The notes under the pieces were generated by a model. That model was not told the origin of the DNA, did no database searches, and was given only the letters and a program-made list of their open reading frames with translations. DNA of 42,452 nucleotides from Lachnospiraceae bacterium (GTDB lineage Bacteria; Bacillota; Clostridia; Lachnospirales; Lachnospiraceae), in assembly GCA_910575775.1 (NCBI GenBank), contig CAJTEY010000036.1, positions 1 through 42,452 of the forward strand, in the 5' to 3' direction. Shown here one piece after another: positions 14,214 through 22,500 of this stretch. Within the stretch, counting starts at the first letter, position 1; every line of letters begins with the position of its first letter. The position numbers were made by a program, and so were the translations under genes.

Positions 14214-14522
14214 TTACAGGTCAACTTCGCACATCATTGCGAGGTATTCGATGTCGGATTTGATTTTCGCCTGCTCCAACTCCTTGAGGGTAATATCCCT
14301 CAGAACAAACCAGGACTTCCCATCTACCTCTGTTACCTGCACCAGATCCATATTTTCATGTATCTCATCCCGCTCACCATCATTGATTATAATGGGGGAG
14401 CAGTTCGACTGAAAAATTCCGGGGTCAATAGTCCCAGCAGAAATGAAGTTGTTACCGTTCATGGTAAGATTACCGATTTCTGTTCCATCAGCGAGGGTTA
14501 TCTTATAGATTTTCTCATCCAT
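14214..14522 (-). CDS. Phage tail-module protein of unknown function
   Basis: A 102-residue protein starting MDEKIYKITLADGTEIGNLT. The start at 14522 has AAAGGAAT about 8 nt upstream. The N-terminal half is beta-rich (ITLADGTEIGNLTMNGNNFI), with SPIIINDGERDEIHENM in the middle and a charged helical C-terminus (RDITLKELEQAKIKSDIEYL). Similar small proteins lie just before XkdX in many Firmicutes siphophages; I know no assigned function. It lies between the VR gene's terminator and XkdX, so its transcription needs read-through past that hairpin. Confidence 0.7.
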   Translation of the reverse strand: MDEKIYKITLADGTEIGNLTMNGNNFISAGTIDPGIFQSNCSPIIINDGERDEIHENMDLVQVTEVDGKSWFVLRDITLKELEQAKIKSDIEYLAMMCEVDL

Positions 14523-14577
14523 TTTGATTATTCCTTTCTTTTCTAACATAATTTTTAGTCACCTGCATACGGTTTTA

Positions 14578-14598
14578 CAAAAAGGGGCACAAGGCCCC
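14578..14598 (-). terminator. GC hairpin just after VR (terminator and possible DGR target hairpin)
   Basis: On the minus strand GGGGC (14598-14594) pairs with GCCCC (14588-14584) across a 5-nt loop, and TTTTTTG follows. It starts 5 bp after the variable gene's stop. It works as a terminator by form. In the Bordetella DGR a GC-rich hairpin directly after the VR marks the target for homing, and the position here fits that too. Confidence 0.7.
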
Positions 14599-14603
14599 CA
14601 GAT

Positions 14604-15584
14604 TTAGCCAACCAACCCGAAGACCGGACGAACCCCGTAAGAGTCCGAGGCGTCGCGGGAGGACGCAGCGCCATAGCCGGTCACAGCAGCGAAAGAAGCC
14701 GAAGAAACGACGTCTCTCAGCCAATTCCACTGTCTGTGAGGATTGATGAATCTCGGGTACAACTTCATCAGCGCCAGCTGAGTCTTGTCAATCGTATAAC
14801 GGTTCGGAATGAAAGATCCGTCTCCTGCAGGAGTAAACACAAGGCTTCCATACATCATGATCTCGTTCGGCAGCTCAACTTTGGAATCATACCAAGCCCC
14901 CGCTGAAGGATAGCCGTTAGTTACCGCATTCGTCAGATATTCCCTATGAGTCAGGATATTGGCCGCACCAAAAGCCGCATTGATTAAAGTCTTCGCCGAC
15001 TCCAGATTCTCCCTGTACATCTTAGATCCGACATATCCTCCAGTTGTGATATTCGTCTCGTTCATCTGTGCAGTGTACAAATAAGTGTCCGGTATAATTA
15101 CCAGATGCTGCGTTGTGCAGGAAGTATCGCCACTGTTCAGCCAGTAATTGATGTCTGCAATTCTCCATACTCTGTCGCCGATATGCCAGTAGTCCCCGAT
15201 GAAGAAGCCCTTGAATGTCCCGGCCTTGATTTCTGCTTTCTGTGCCGATGTAAAGGCAGTTCCCAAATTCTTTCCGCGGAAAATATTCCGGCGCTGTTCC
15301 ACCGAAATAACAGAATCCAGAATTCCCCAGAAAGCATCGTTAATTGTAATCCCCCGATTGCCTTCCTCTGTCGCAAGCATCAGCCTGTCATTTACAGAAA
15401 CCGCAGAAACCTGAGTCAACTGCGAAACATCCATTCCGGCAAGATAATCCCTCGGAGAGCTGACTGCCACAAGCGCTGCAAGCAAATCCCTTGCGAGGAT
15501 CGTTCTGGTTCCTCCGTCGCCATCCACCAACAACACATTGTTATCGAGGAGTTGTGTCACTTTTTCATAATCTGTAATCTTCAT
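14604..15584 (-). CDS. DGR variable protein, tail receptor-binding protein
   Basis: A 326-residue protein starting MKITDYEKVTQLLDNNVLLV; the start at 15584 follows AAAGGTGATTGAG. The N-terminal part (1-100: LLVDGDGGTRTILARDLLAA, LTQVSAVSVNDRLMLATEEG) is the tail-attachment region. The C-terminal part (about 120-326) has the look of a C-type-lectin fold used by DGR proteins: GFFIGDYWHIGDRVWRIADI, NRYTIDKTQLALMKLYPRFI and the closing SYGVRPVFGLVG. Residues 292-320 are VR-encoded. Thirteen of them (297, 300, 302-304, 306-311, 314, 316) differ from TR. It is likely the adhesin at the tail tip, so VR changes would alter host binding. It is preceded by baseplate genes. Confidence 0.92.
   Translation of the reverse strand: MKITDYEKVTQLLDNNVLLVDGDGGTRTILARDLLAALVAVSSPRDYLAGMDVSQLTQVSAVSVNDRLMLATEEGNRGITINDAFWGILDSVISVEQRRNIFRGKNLGTAFTSAQKAEIKAGTFKGFFIGDYWHIGDRVWRIADINYWLNSGDTSCTTQHLVIIPDTYLYTAQMNETNITTGGYVGSKMYRENLESAKTLINAAFGAANILTHREYLTNAVTNGYPSAGAWYDSKVELPNEIMMYGSLVFTPAGDGSFIPNRYTIDKTQLALMKLYPRFINPHRQWNWLRDVVSSASFAAVTGYGAASSRDASDSYGVRPVFGLVG
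14624..14712 (-). repeat. DGR variable repeat (VR)
   Basis: 89 bp at the 3' end of the variable gene, aligned without gaps to TR. Of 23 adenines in the TR coding strand 18 are replaced here, by C, G or T; all 66 non-adenine positions are unchanged. The promoter-distal 15 bp (GGGTTCGTCCGG region, 14624-14638) is identical to TR and would be the start site of homing. Non-identical flanking DNA begins just below 14624, 20 bp before the stop. Confidence 0.97.
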
Positions 15585-15585
15585 C

Positions 15586-15879
15586 TCAATCACCTTTCTT
15601 TCTACTTTTTTTATTTGTAACAAATACAGCTTGACTGAGGAGTGGATTGTTCCTGCTGTCAAGAATTTGTTCTGTCAAATAATCCTGGCCGTTCGGTCCT
15701 CTTCTCTCATTATCCCTGAGATACCCGGATACCTGAAACTCCGCCGGTATACCTCTCATAAATGTTGCTAACAGACCGGAATATGTACGGCTCTCAATCG
15801 GATTGCCATGATGATCCACAACTGAATTTTTATCCGAATCCGTAACTGCCGACAGAATCACAAAAACATTGTCAAACAT
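15586..15879 (-). CDS. Small baseplate-associated protein
   Basis: A 97-residue protein starting MFDNVFVILSAVTDSDKNSV. The start at 15879 has AAAGGAGGG 7 nt upstream; the longer in-frame version lacks a site. It ends LTEQILDSRNNPLLSQAVFV, TNKKSRKKGD. That end resembles the C-terminus of the preceding baseplate protein (TEQLLDDKGDAIRGKTIFVT), so it may be a split or duplicated end module. It lies one base before the variable gene, so it may help attach or fold the receptor-binding protein. That role is inference from position; no family recognised. Confidence 0.7.
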   Translation of the reverse strand: MFDNVFVILSAVTDSDKNSVVDHHGNPIESRTYSGLLATFMRGIPAEFQVSGYLRDNERRGPNGQDYLTEQILDSRNNPLLSQAVFVTNKKSRKKGD

Positions 15880-15889
15880 AGACCCTCCT

Positions 15890-17233
15890 TTACTTCGTGA
15901 CAAATATGGTTTTGCCTCTGATGGCGTCGCCTTTGTCATCAAGGAGTTGCTCCGTCTGGTCCGCCTCCTGATTGTTGACGTATAGCCAGGTGCCACCGTC
16001 AGTCAGAATTTGATAAACTGTAAATTCGTTGGCAAGTCCGTCAAAAGCCTGCTCGATAGCTCGCAAGCGCCTTTTTACATCTTCCAGTTCAGCCCCGACA
16101 TCGGAATCTTTCTCCACAACGAATACGACTCGTTTCCCTTCAACCGGCTCATTACTCCCATCAAAAATAGCCTTATCGGACGAATCGTTAAGGCTATCAT
16201 AAATCGAATGGGTATTTGTAAGCTCATTTTGAAATTCTTCAAACTTATCCATCCGCTCGTTAAGAGCAACAAGTTTGTTCGCGAATGCCGAAATATCTTC
16301 ACCGTCAAAGAGTCCCTTAATGGAATCCCACCAATCCCGAAAATCCTTGTCGATGGATGTCTTCCACGCAGAGTATTCCTCTGCACAACCATTCACATAA
16401 TCATAGAACCATGCCTGCCATAAATGCTTCCAGTTAGCGTTCGTTTCCTGCATTTCGACAATCTGGTTGCTGAAAAACTCTTCCCACTGGCGTTCCCAGT
16501 TACGATACGTCTCCTGAATCTCCGTTGTCTGGGCTTCAAACCATATCCGCCATTGCGCTTTCCAGAAAGAACTGTATTCCGTAAAATCATCGGTGACAAG
16601 CTTCTTCCAGTAAGCCAACTCCCTGCTGCTGTTATTGACATAGTCGTAAAACCACTTTTGCCACATGTCTTTCCAATGCTCTGCGGTTTCTGCGATTTCA
16701 TTCGTATGGTCGTCATAAAACTCTTCCCACTGGCGTTCCCAGTTACGATACGTCTCCTGAATCTCCGTTGTCTGGGCTTCAAACCATATCCGCCATTGCG
16801 CTTTCCAGAAAGAACTGTAAGTGTTAATATCGCCCAAAACCAGTGCCTTCTGCTCTTCAATCCACTTACGCCACTGCGCATCTAAGAATTCGAAGTTTCG
16901 CTCCGTCCGATCTGCAGCAGCCTCAGCTCTGTCGGCTTCAGCCCGCACATGGGATAATCGTGGAATCAGCTTATACATATAAAAGTCATATGTTTTCCCA
17001 TTTTTGTATCTCACTACGATGTTGCCGCTGTTTTCTTCCACTTCAAGAAAACAAACACAATTCTCGATATCTGTTTTTTCAGCCTTATCTTCGCTTAATT
17101 TGACTATCCTTGTGTCGATCAAGTCTATCGCCGCATCGATTTTTCCCAGATTCATTTTCCCAAGAGGCGTGGTTTCGGCAATTTCTTTATTTTCCCAGTT
17201 GATTTTCTGAAAAATCTTTCTATACAGTGCCAC
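15890..17233 (-). CDS. Upper-baseplate-like protein with Trp-rich repeats
   Basis: A 447-residue protein (GTG start at 17233 after AGGGGGTGA; an earlier GTG at 17242 overlaps that site). The N-terminal segment (ALYRKIFQKINWENKEIAET, TPLGKMNLGKIDAAIDLIDT) is the INWEN-----TPL---NL-KID pattern of tail baseplate proteins that plug into the tail tip. Residues about 90-330 form a coiled coil with repeated units of the type SSFWKAQWRIWFEAQTTEIQ, ETYRNWERQWEEF. One 103-bp stretch is present twice, 243 bp apart. The C-terminus holds two D---EP--GK-V-FV-type motifs. It is likely a trimeric stalk carrying the variable protein. Confidence 0.78.
   Translation of the reverse strand: MALYRKIFQKINWENKEIAETTPLGKMNLGKIDAAIDLIDTRIVKLSEDKAEKTDIENCVCFLEVEENSGNIVVRYKNGKTYDFYMYKLIPRLSHVRAEADRAEAAADRTERNFEFLDAQWRKWIEEQKALVLGDINTYSSFWKAQWRIWFEAQTTEIQETYRNWERQWEEFYDDHTNEIAETAEHWKDMWQKWFYDYVNNSSRELAYWKKLVTDDFTEYSSFWKAQWRIWFEAQTTEIQETYRNWERQWEEFFSNQIVEMQETNANWKHLWQAWFYDYVNGCAEEYSAWKTSIDKDFRDWWDSIKGLFDGEDISAFANKLVALNERMDKFEEFQNELTNTHSIYDSLNDSSDKAIFDGSNEPVEGKRVVFVVEKDSDVGAELEDVKRRLRAIEQAFDGLANEFTVYQILTDGGTWLYVNNQEADQTEQLLDDKGDAIRGKTIFVTK
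16474..16576 (-). repeat. Exact 103-bp direct repeat, copy B
   Basis: Identical by eye to 16717-16819, offset 243 bp (81 codons), so the frame is kept. It encodes the Trp-rich unit YSSFWKAQWRIWFEAQTTEI, QETYRNWERQWEEF of the baseplate stalk. Confidence 0.92.
16717..16819 (-). repeat. Exact 103-bp direct repeat, copy A
   Basis: Identical by eye to 16474-16576. The DNA-level identity, with third positions unchanged, points to recent in-frame duplication or ongoing gene conversion rather than ancient protein repeat divergence. Confidence 0.92.
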
Positions 17234-17238
17234 GGCAT

Positions 17239-19212
17239 TCACCCCCTTCCCTCAAAATTATCTTCCAGGAAATATATTCCTTTCATGGTTCTGCTGGTAA
17301 TCAGTGTGCTGAAATTTCCGTCTCTCGTCACAACATTAACGACATCTCCCGCCTCCAGCCAAGGACATCCCGTAAGCGTAATTTCTGCTGGAACATACCG
17401 AATGTTCTTAACCGCCTCCGCGACTCTGGTCAGTATAGCGTCGATCTGATCTGCGGCAAAACGGGCGTTCTGTATCAGATAGTTATAGCCCAGCGAATAC
17501 GTTCGATAATCATCCGGATTATATCCGTCAACATATGTAATTAAAGGGTCTTTTGCTCTGATGCGGTCGCCATCGCTATCTTGGACTGTGTTACCCGATG
17601 AATCATTCAGGATATCTAAATCCGAAATATCTTTTACGAATTGTCTGCTCGCCTGAACCGTTGCCCCGCTCAAATTCTCATAGGTTACGGAAACACGGTC
17701 GTATGGCTTGAATGGCTCATCATCTCTGCTACAGGAAATATAAGAAGATTTGAAGACAACTCCTCCGGATGGGTCTTGTGGATATAGATCCTCGGACGGA
17801 TAAAGAGTTTCGGATGGGTATGAACCAAACGCTCTATTCGGTCCGAAGGTTTCGAAAAATCCCGCCCTTCCAAACCGTCCCCAGCATCCGTCAAGTTCCA
17901 GTAATCCGTCGATTATGTCGTTAATTTTAAGTTCCGATGTGTTGACGACCTGTATATCACCCATTGACAATAATTCCGTATCTGTTACCTCATGCAATTT
18001 ATGTTCCTGCAACGCAAGACTGCTATCGCACCACAAGGCACTTTCGTTTCCCTGGATCAGATTTTCCCTATTTCCATGTGTATAATAGTCACAAATATAT
18101 AAATCAATGCTCACGGGAATATACAAATACGCATCGACAAGACCTTTTTCGCCAGCTCCGTATGTCAGACCCGCGACATATGGATAAAAGAATTTGGTTT
18201 GATCCCATATATAAACTCCATACCGGTGCCCTCCACTGCTATCATACGGTATAAGTAAACTTTCATATTCAGTTTTACTTTTCCATTTTCGATATTCGAT
18301 TTTCACTGACCCAGCTTGTTTAACTGCCCATCCAATAATCGAATCTTTTACGTATTTGGATGTTTTTTCATCTTTAAAATCATCTCCCCGTTTTATAAGT
18401 TCATTTCGGAATAAGCGAAATAATGTTTCGGTAGCCCTATCGACGTTAATCGTATTATTGATAAAATATAGCTTCTTAAAATCTTCTTCTGTAGATAAGT
18501 GATATCTGATTTGGGATACCCTAAATCCAACATCCTTCGAGTTATTCGTACATGAACCGCCGTTCCAGTTACTAAAGGCGCCTCCATGACCCCATGTTTC
18601 TTCCACAAGAGACGTTAACACATGTCCAATACTTGTATTTCCAACGGGACTCAGATTATTAGTCAGTAAAAATGAAAAATTGATTTTATAATCCAAACCG
18701 TTTTCTAAAGCATATAGTCTCTTAGCTTGCTCCAGATTTGAAAACACCACTTTCGCACTATCGTCTATGTTGTATCCGTAAGCCGTCACCCGTCTCGTGA
18801 TTCCGGAGTCATTTTTCTTACATGAATCGACCACAAAATATCCCAAACTGATGCTATAAGGATTTACATGACCCTCAAGGCTGCTTGTATCTATTTCTAT
18901 ACTACAATGAATCGTCATCCCCTTAATATTTCCAACTTCAGCATTGCACTCAAATTCCAAGGTAGACGCATTGCATAAACCAAGACAAAAATCCGAATCG
19001 TTTGGCAATCCTTCCCTAAATGATAATGATTCAGCACTGAGATCATCGTTGGTCAGATCGAGATGTTTCCCGTCTTTCGGATACAGGTTCTCCGACGGAT
19101 AAAGAGTTTCGGATGGATACAGTGTCTCGGAAGCAGGAAATGTAATGCGAATATATTTCTTTATTCCGTCCTGCCGATACAAATCCATGATTTCATCAGG
19201 AATTTTCAACAT
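17239..19212 (-). CDS. Phage tail-tip protein (Tal-like, baseplate hub)
   Basis: A 657-residue protein starting MLKIPDEIMDLYRQDGIKKY. The ATG at 19212 follows GGAGAGGTGATATAT; the GTG at 19221 would overlap that site. It lies between the distal tail protein and the baseplate stalk, the place of the tail-associated hub. Two YPSETLYPSE-type stretches occur, at about residues 30-50 and 465-485. A central part (about 175-400) has mixed structure, and the C-terminal part (CPWLEAGDVVNVVTRDGNFS, TLITSRTMKGIYF) resembles the end of prophage tail hub proteins. No catalytic peptidase motif is evident to me. It probably closes the tail tube and anchors the baseplate. Confidence 0.72.
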   Translation of the reverse strand: MLKIPDEIMDLYRQDGIKKYIRITFPASETLYPSETLYPSENLYPKDGKHLDLTNDDLSAESLSFREGLPNDSDFCLGLCNASTLEFECNAEVGNIKGMTIHCSIEIDTSSLEGHVNPYSISLGYFVVDSCKKNDSGITRRVTAYGYNIDDSAKVVFSNLEQAKRLYALENGLDYKINFSFLLTNNLSPVGNTSIGHVLTSLVEETWGHGGAFSNWNGGSCTNNSKDVGFRVSQIRYHLSTEEDFKKLYFINNTINVDRATETLFRLFRNELIKRGDDFKDEKTSKYVKDSIIGWAVKQAGSVKIEYRKWKSKTEYESLLIPYDSSGGHRYGVYIWDQTKFFYPYVAGLTYGAGEKGLVDAYLYIPVSIDLYICDYYTHGNRENLIQGNESALWCDSSLALQEHKLHEVTDTELLSMGDIQVVNTSELKINDIIDGLLELDGCWGRFGRAGFFETFGPNRAFGSYPSETLYPSEDLYPQDPSGGVVFKSSYISCSRDDEPFKPYDRVSVTYENLSGATVQASRQFVKDISDLDILNDSSGNTVQDSDGDRIRAKDPLITYVDGYNPDDYRTYSLGYNYLIQNARFAADQIDAILTRVAEAVKNIRYVPAEITLTGCPWLEAGDVVNVVTRDGNFSTLITSRTMKGIYFLEDNFEGRG

Positions 19213-19217
19213 ATATA

Positions 19218-19589
19218 TCACCTCTCCATAATGGTTACTTCAAAACCTTCAAGACTCTCTCCAAAAAACGGAGCATTCTCAGGCGGATCAAAATCAATAT
19301 ACAAATCCGCCTGGAACACCCGATGTAAATTGGTGCAATATACTTCGCAGTCCGGTATGTATCCTCCAGTTACTTTGAGACTTTCGTTCATATCAAGAAA
19401 GCCGTAATACTCGTCCTTATCTGTAAACATCATCGTACATGTACCGGAAATACGGCTCCGTTTAAAATATCTGTGCGTAACAAAATTCGCATCTGTCCAC
19501 TCCGTATATTCGTCGTGACGATTGACTTTATACGATGGCGCTTTAATAAACTGTGTGAAATCCCTATTTCCGATTTTCAGTAACTGCAT
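19218..19589 (-). CDS. Distal tail protein-like (short)
   Basis: A 123-residue beta-rich protein with MQLLKIGNRDFTQFIKAPSY, then HRYFKRSRISGTCTMMFTDK, DEYYGFLDMN and YTNLHRVFQADLYIDF-like strands. It is encoded between the tape measure and the tail-tip protein, the slot of the distal tail (Dit) protein, but is about half the usual Dit length, so it may correspond to the tube-like N-terminal domain alone. Such short versions occur in Clostridia siphophages. The start at 19589 is 6 bp from the end of the tape measure. The assignment is by position and size, not by a diagnostic motif. Confidence 0.6.
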   Translation of the reverse strand: MQLLKIGNRDFTQFIKAPSYKVNRHDEYTEWTDANFVTHRYFKRSRISGTCTMMFTDKDEYYGFLDMNESLKVTGGYIPDCEVYCTNLHRVFQADLYIDFDPPENAPFFGESLEGFEVTIMER

Positions 19590-19595
19590 AAAATA

Positions 19596-22500
19596 TTACC
19601 TCCTGCTTTGCGCGTTGGTTAGATGTGACAGTGGATTGTAACGGGTAGCCTTAACTATCTTATCGTTCTCGACACGCACTACTTTAAATATGTCCTTAGA
19701 GTCTCCCTCCAGCCCCACACTAACATTAACCGGGACAGGCGCTTTATTCATTACGTCCATAAATTCGTTAAGCATTTTTACATTAGCAGCATTGAGTTTG
19801 CTCACGATTTCGTCGCCTATGTTAATCTTCGGGGCTTCAGGAGGCTTATATCCCATCGAGGCAGCTAACGCATACTGCCTGTTGAAAGTTTCATTAATCC
19901 TCTGAACGCCATTATGCAGATTTGATAAATCCATAACCGGCCGGATCGTTGGCTCATACTCTATATCTGAGTTTACCATGTTTGTAATTCTGGATATGGC
20001 GTCCGCCATAGAGGCCATAGCACCGGACGCAACTTCCAGGCCAGCCTCGGTGCTTTTCTCAGAATATGAGCGCAACGCCTGGACAAAACCCTCGCCCGAA
20101 TATGCCCCCATCCTGCCAAATACCCGAGAGGGGGAATTAATTTCCAGTTTTTTTTTCATTGCAGCCGCAGCCGCATCAGCGATTTCTGTCGCCGCATCAA
20201 TTATCGCTCCTCTCTGGCTGTTTAAGCCTGTTGTAAACCCGGCAGCGGCATTCGTCCCGGCCTGTTCAAATGCAGGAACCGCGTCCCTAAATGTATTCTC
20301 TATCGCTAAACAGATAGCTCTTACGGCTTCTTCCGCAGATGACCGTTTATTTTTGATCCCTTCAGCCAACGCCTGAACAATATTTTCTCCGATATTATTA
20401 AAAATACGGTCTGGCAACTCAGAGCGAAACTTCGCAATTATAGCCTGACATAAGCTTATGACCGTTTTGAGAGCCGCTTCTTTTTTTGTCACAATACCGT
20501 TGGTGAATCCTGTTACCAGACTACATCCTGCTATATTCCCGGAATTTCTCAAATTGTTTGCCTGGGTCTGCACTGCTGAAATAACGGACATGATCAGGGC
20601 GTTTACTCCCTGTTGCGCTTTCGCATTGGCATTGGTAAATGCCTGAATAAATCCATCTATTCCATTGCCGGCCATCGTTGTCAGGTCATTCGCGAATCTC
20701 GTCATGCCGGAAGTGTCAACCCCTGCTATGCCTGCCGCCAGATCTACCAGCTTCTTAAGCTCTGTAACCACACCGTTTAGCAGACCTGTATCAATTCCCG
20801 AAATTGAATTATAATATCTTGCAAACGACTGCCCAAACTGCTCCAGACTCTGTCCGAAAGAACCAATATCATTGTCACCTGTAAACCAGCTTACCAGTCC
20901 ACCCGAATTAGGAAGATTATTAGCCAGCTCGCTCAACGCCTTTGCCGCATTCGCGGAAGCCGTGACCACCGTTGGCTGAACGCCCGCCACATCCTGCGAA
21001 TATTTTGCAATATAGGGTCCGAACTTTTCAAGTTCCTCGCCAAAGGACGATAACGTGTTGTCCCCCAAGATCAGTGCAGCTAATCCGCCGGAATTAGGCA
21101 GAGTCGCCGCCATATCCGATAACATCTGCGCCGCCTGCACGGATGCCTGCACGGATGCGGGATTGATTCCATTGACAGACTGCGCATATTTCGAAATGTG
21201 AGGGCCAAACCGTTCTAATTCTTCCCCAAACGCTGTTAACGTATTGTCTCCAAGGATTTTTGCCGCCAGACCTCCTGAATTAGGAAGCGTTGACGCCATA
21301 TCCGATAACATCTGCGCCGCCTGTGCAGAGGCTACTACTGCCTCGGCATCCAGCCCCTTCACCTGATCTCCATACGCCTTGATATGAGGTCCGAACTTCT
21401 CAAGCTCCTCTCCAAAGACAGAAAGGTTGTTCTCCCCAAATATCTTACCGGCAAGCCCTCCACTATTAGGCAGCTTTGTAGCCATTTCAGCCAAAGCCAG
21501 CGCCGCGTTCGAAGAAGCAGTTATCACCTCCGGATTAATGCCCGAAACGTCATTGGCATATTTCCTAAAATATGGGCCAAACTCAGCCAGTTCTTTCCCA
21601 AACTCTACCAGACTGGTTCCTCCCGTAAACCATTTTGAAAGTCCGTCCAAAATATTTGCTGCTGTCAAAAGCACAATCGTCTTCGCAAGGGAATTTACCC
21701 CCTGCAGCATCGCCGGATCAATCTGCTTTGCACCGCTTATAAATCCCTGCGCATTTGCCATAAAATCGCTGAGATCCTGGCCAATCTGTGGAAATTGGGA
21801 TGAAATTCCGCCCATCAGTCCACCGACAATACCTCCGGCAAATTTTCCGATTGCGACACCGACGCCCTGTAGCAGCTCACCACCCTCTCCGATCAGCCAT
21901 TTCAATCCGGGCAACTGCGCAAATGCTCCCACTGCGGCTAGAACCAGTGACATTTCGGCAATTACCGCTCCCATTCCAAGAACGCCCGCCATAGCACCTG
22001 GTATCAATCCCGCGACTGCGGAAAGTGCGAGCATGATGGCCGAAAGCAGTCCGATTCCCACAATACCTTCCATTAGAGTTGTTGTATCGATTCCATTCAG
22101 GGCATCCACAACCCCCTTGAAAAACGCACCGATCAGATTTACGGCCACTTTTATCAACTCCGGAAGCCTATCCGCAATCGCATTGATAACCCCAATCAAA
22201 AAATCCATCAAATAAATTACAATATTTGGTCCGTGATCGCTTAAGGATTTTAGGACTTCTTCTATGAGTCTCAATACCCCTTCCGCAATGGCTGGAGCAC
22301 ATTCAACTATAACATCCACAAGACTTAAAATAATGGTTTTCACTGCACCGGCTATCGACTTTGCACTGTTCGCGATAACACCGAGTATCCCAACAATGAG
22401 AATTTCAAAAGCCGCTACCAAGGCTGTCACTCCCGCCACCCCGGAAACTGCCAGAGAAGCAAGTCCTGCTGAAAACGCCAAAATACCCGCTCCGCAAGCA

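Noticed and set aside
20840..21615. Regular 186-bp repeats considered as a CRISPR-like array
   Set aside because: The repeats are coding, in frame, diverged, and have no short repeat-spacer structure or cas genes. They are tape measure protein repeats.
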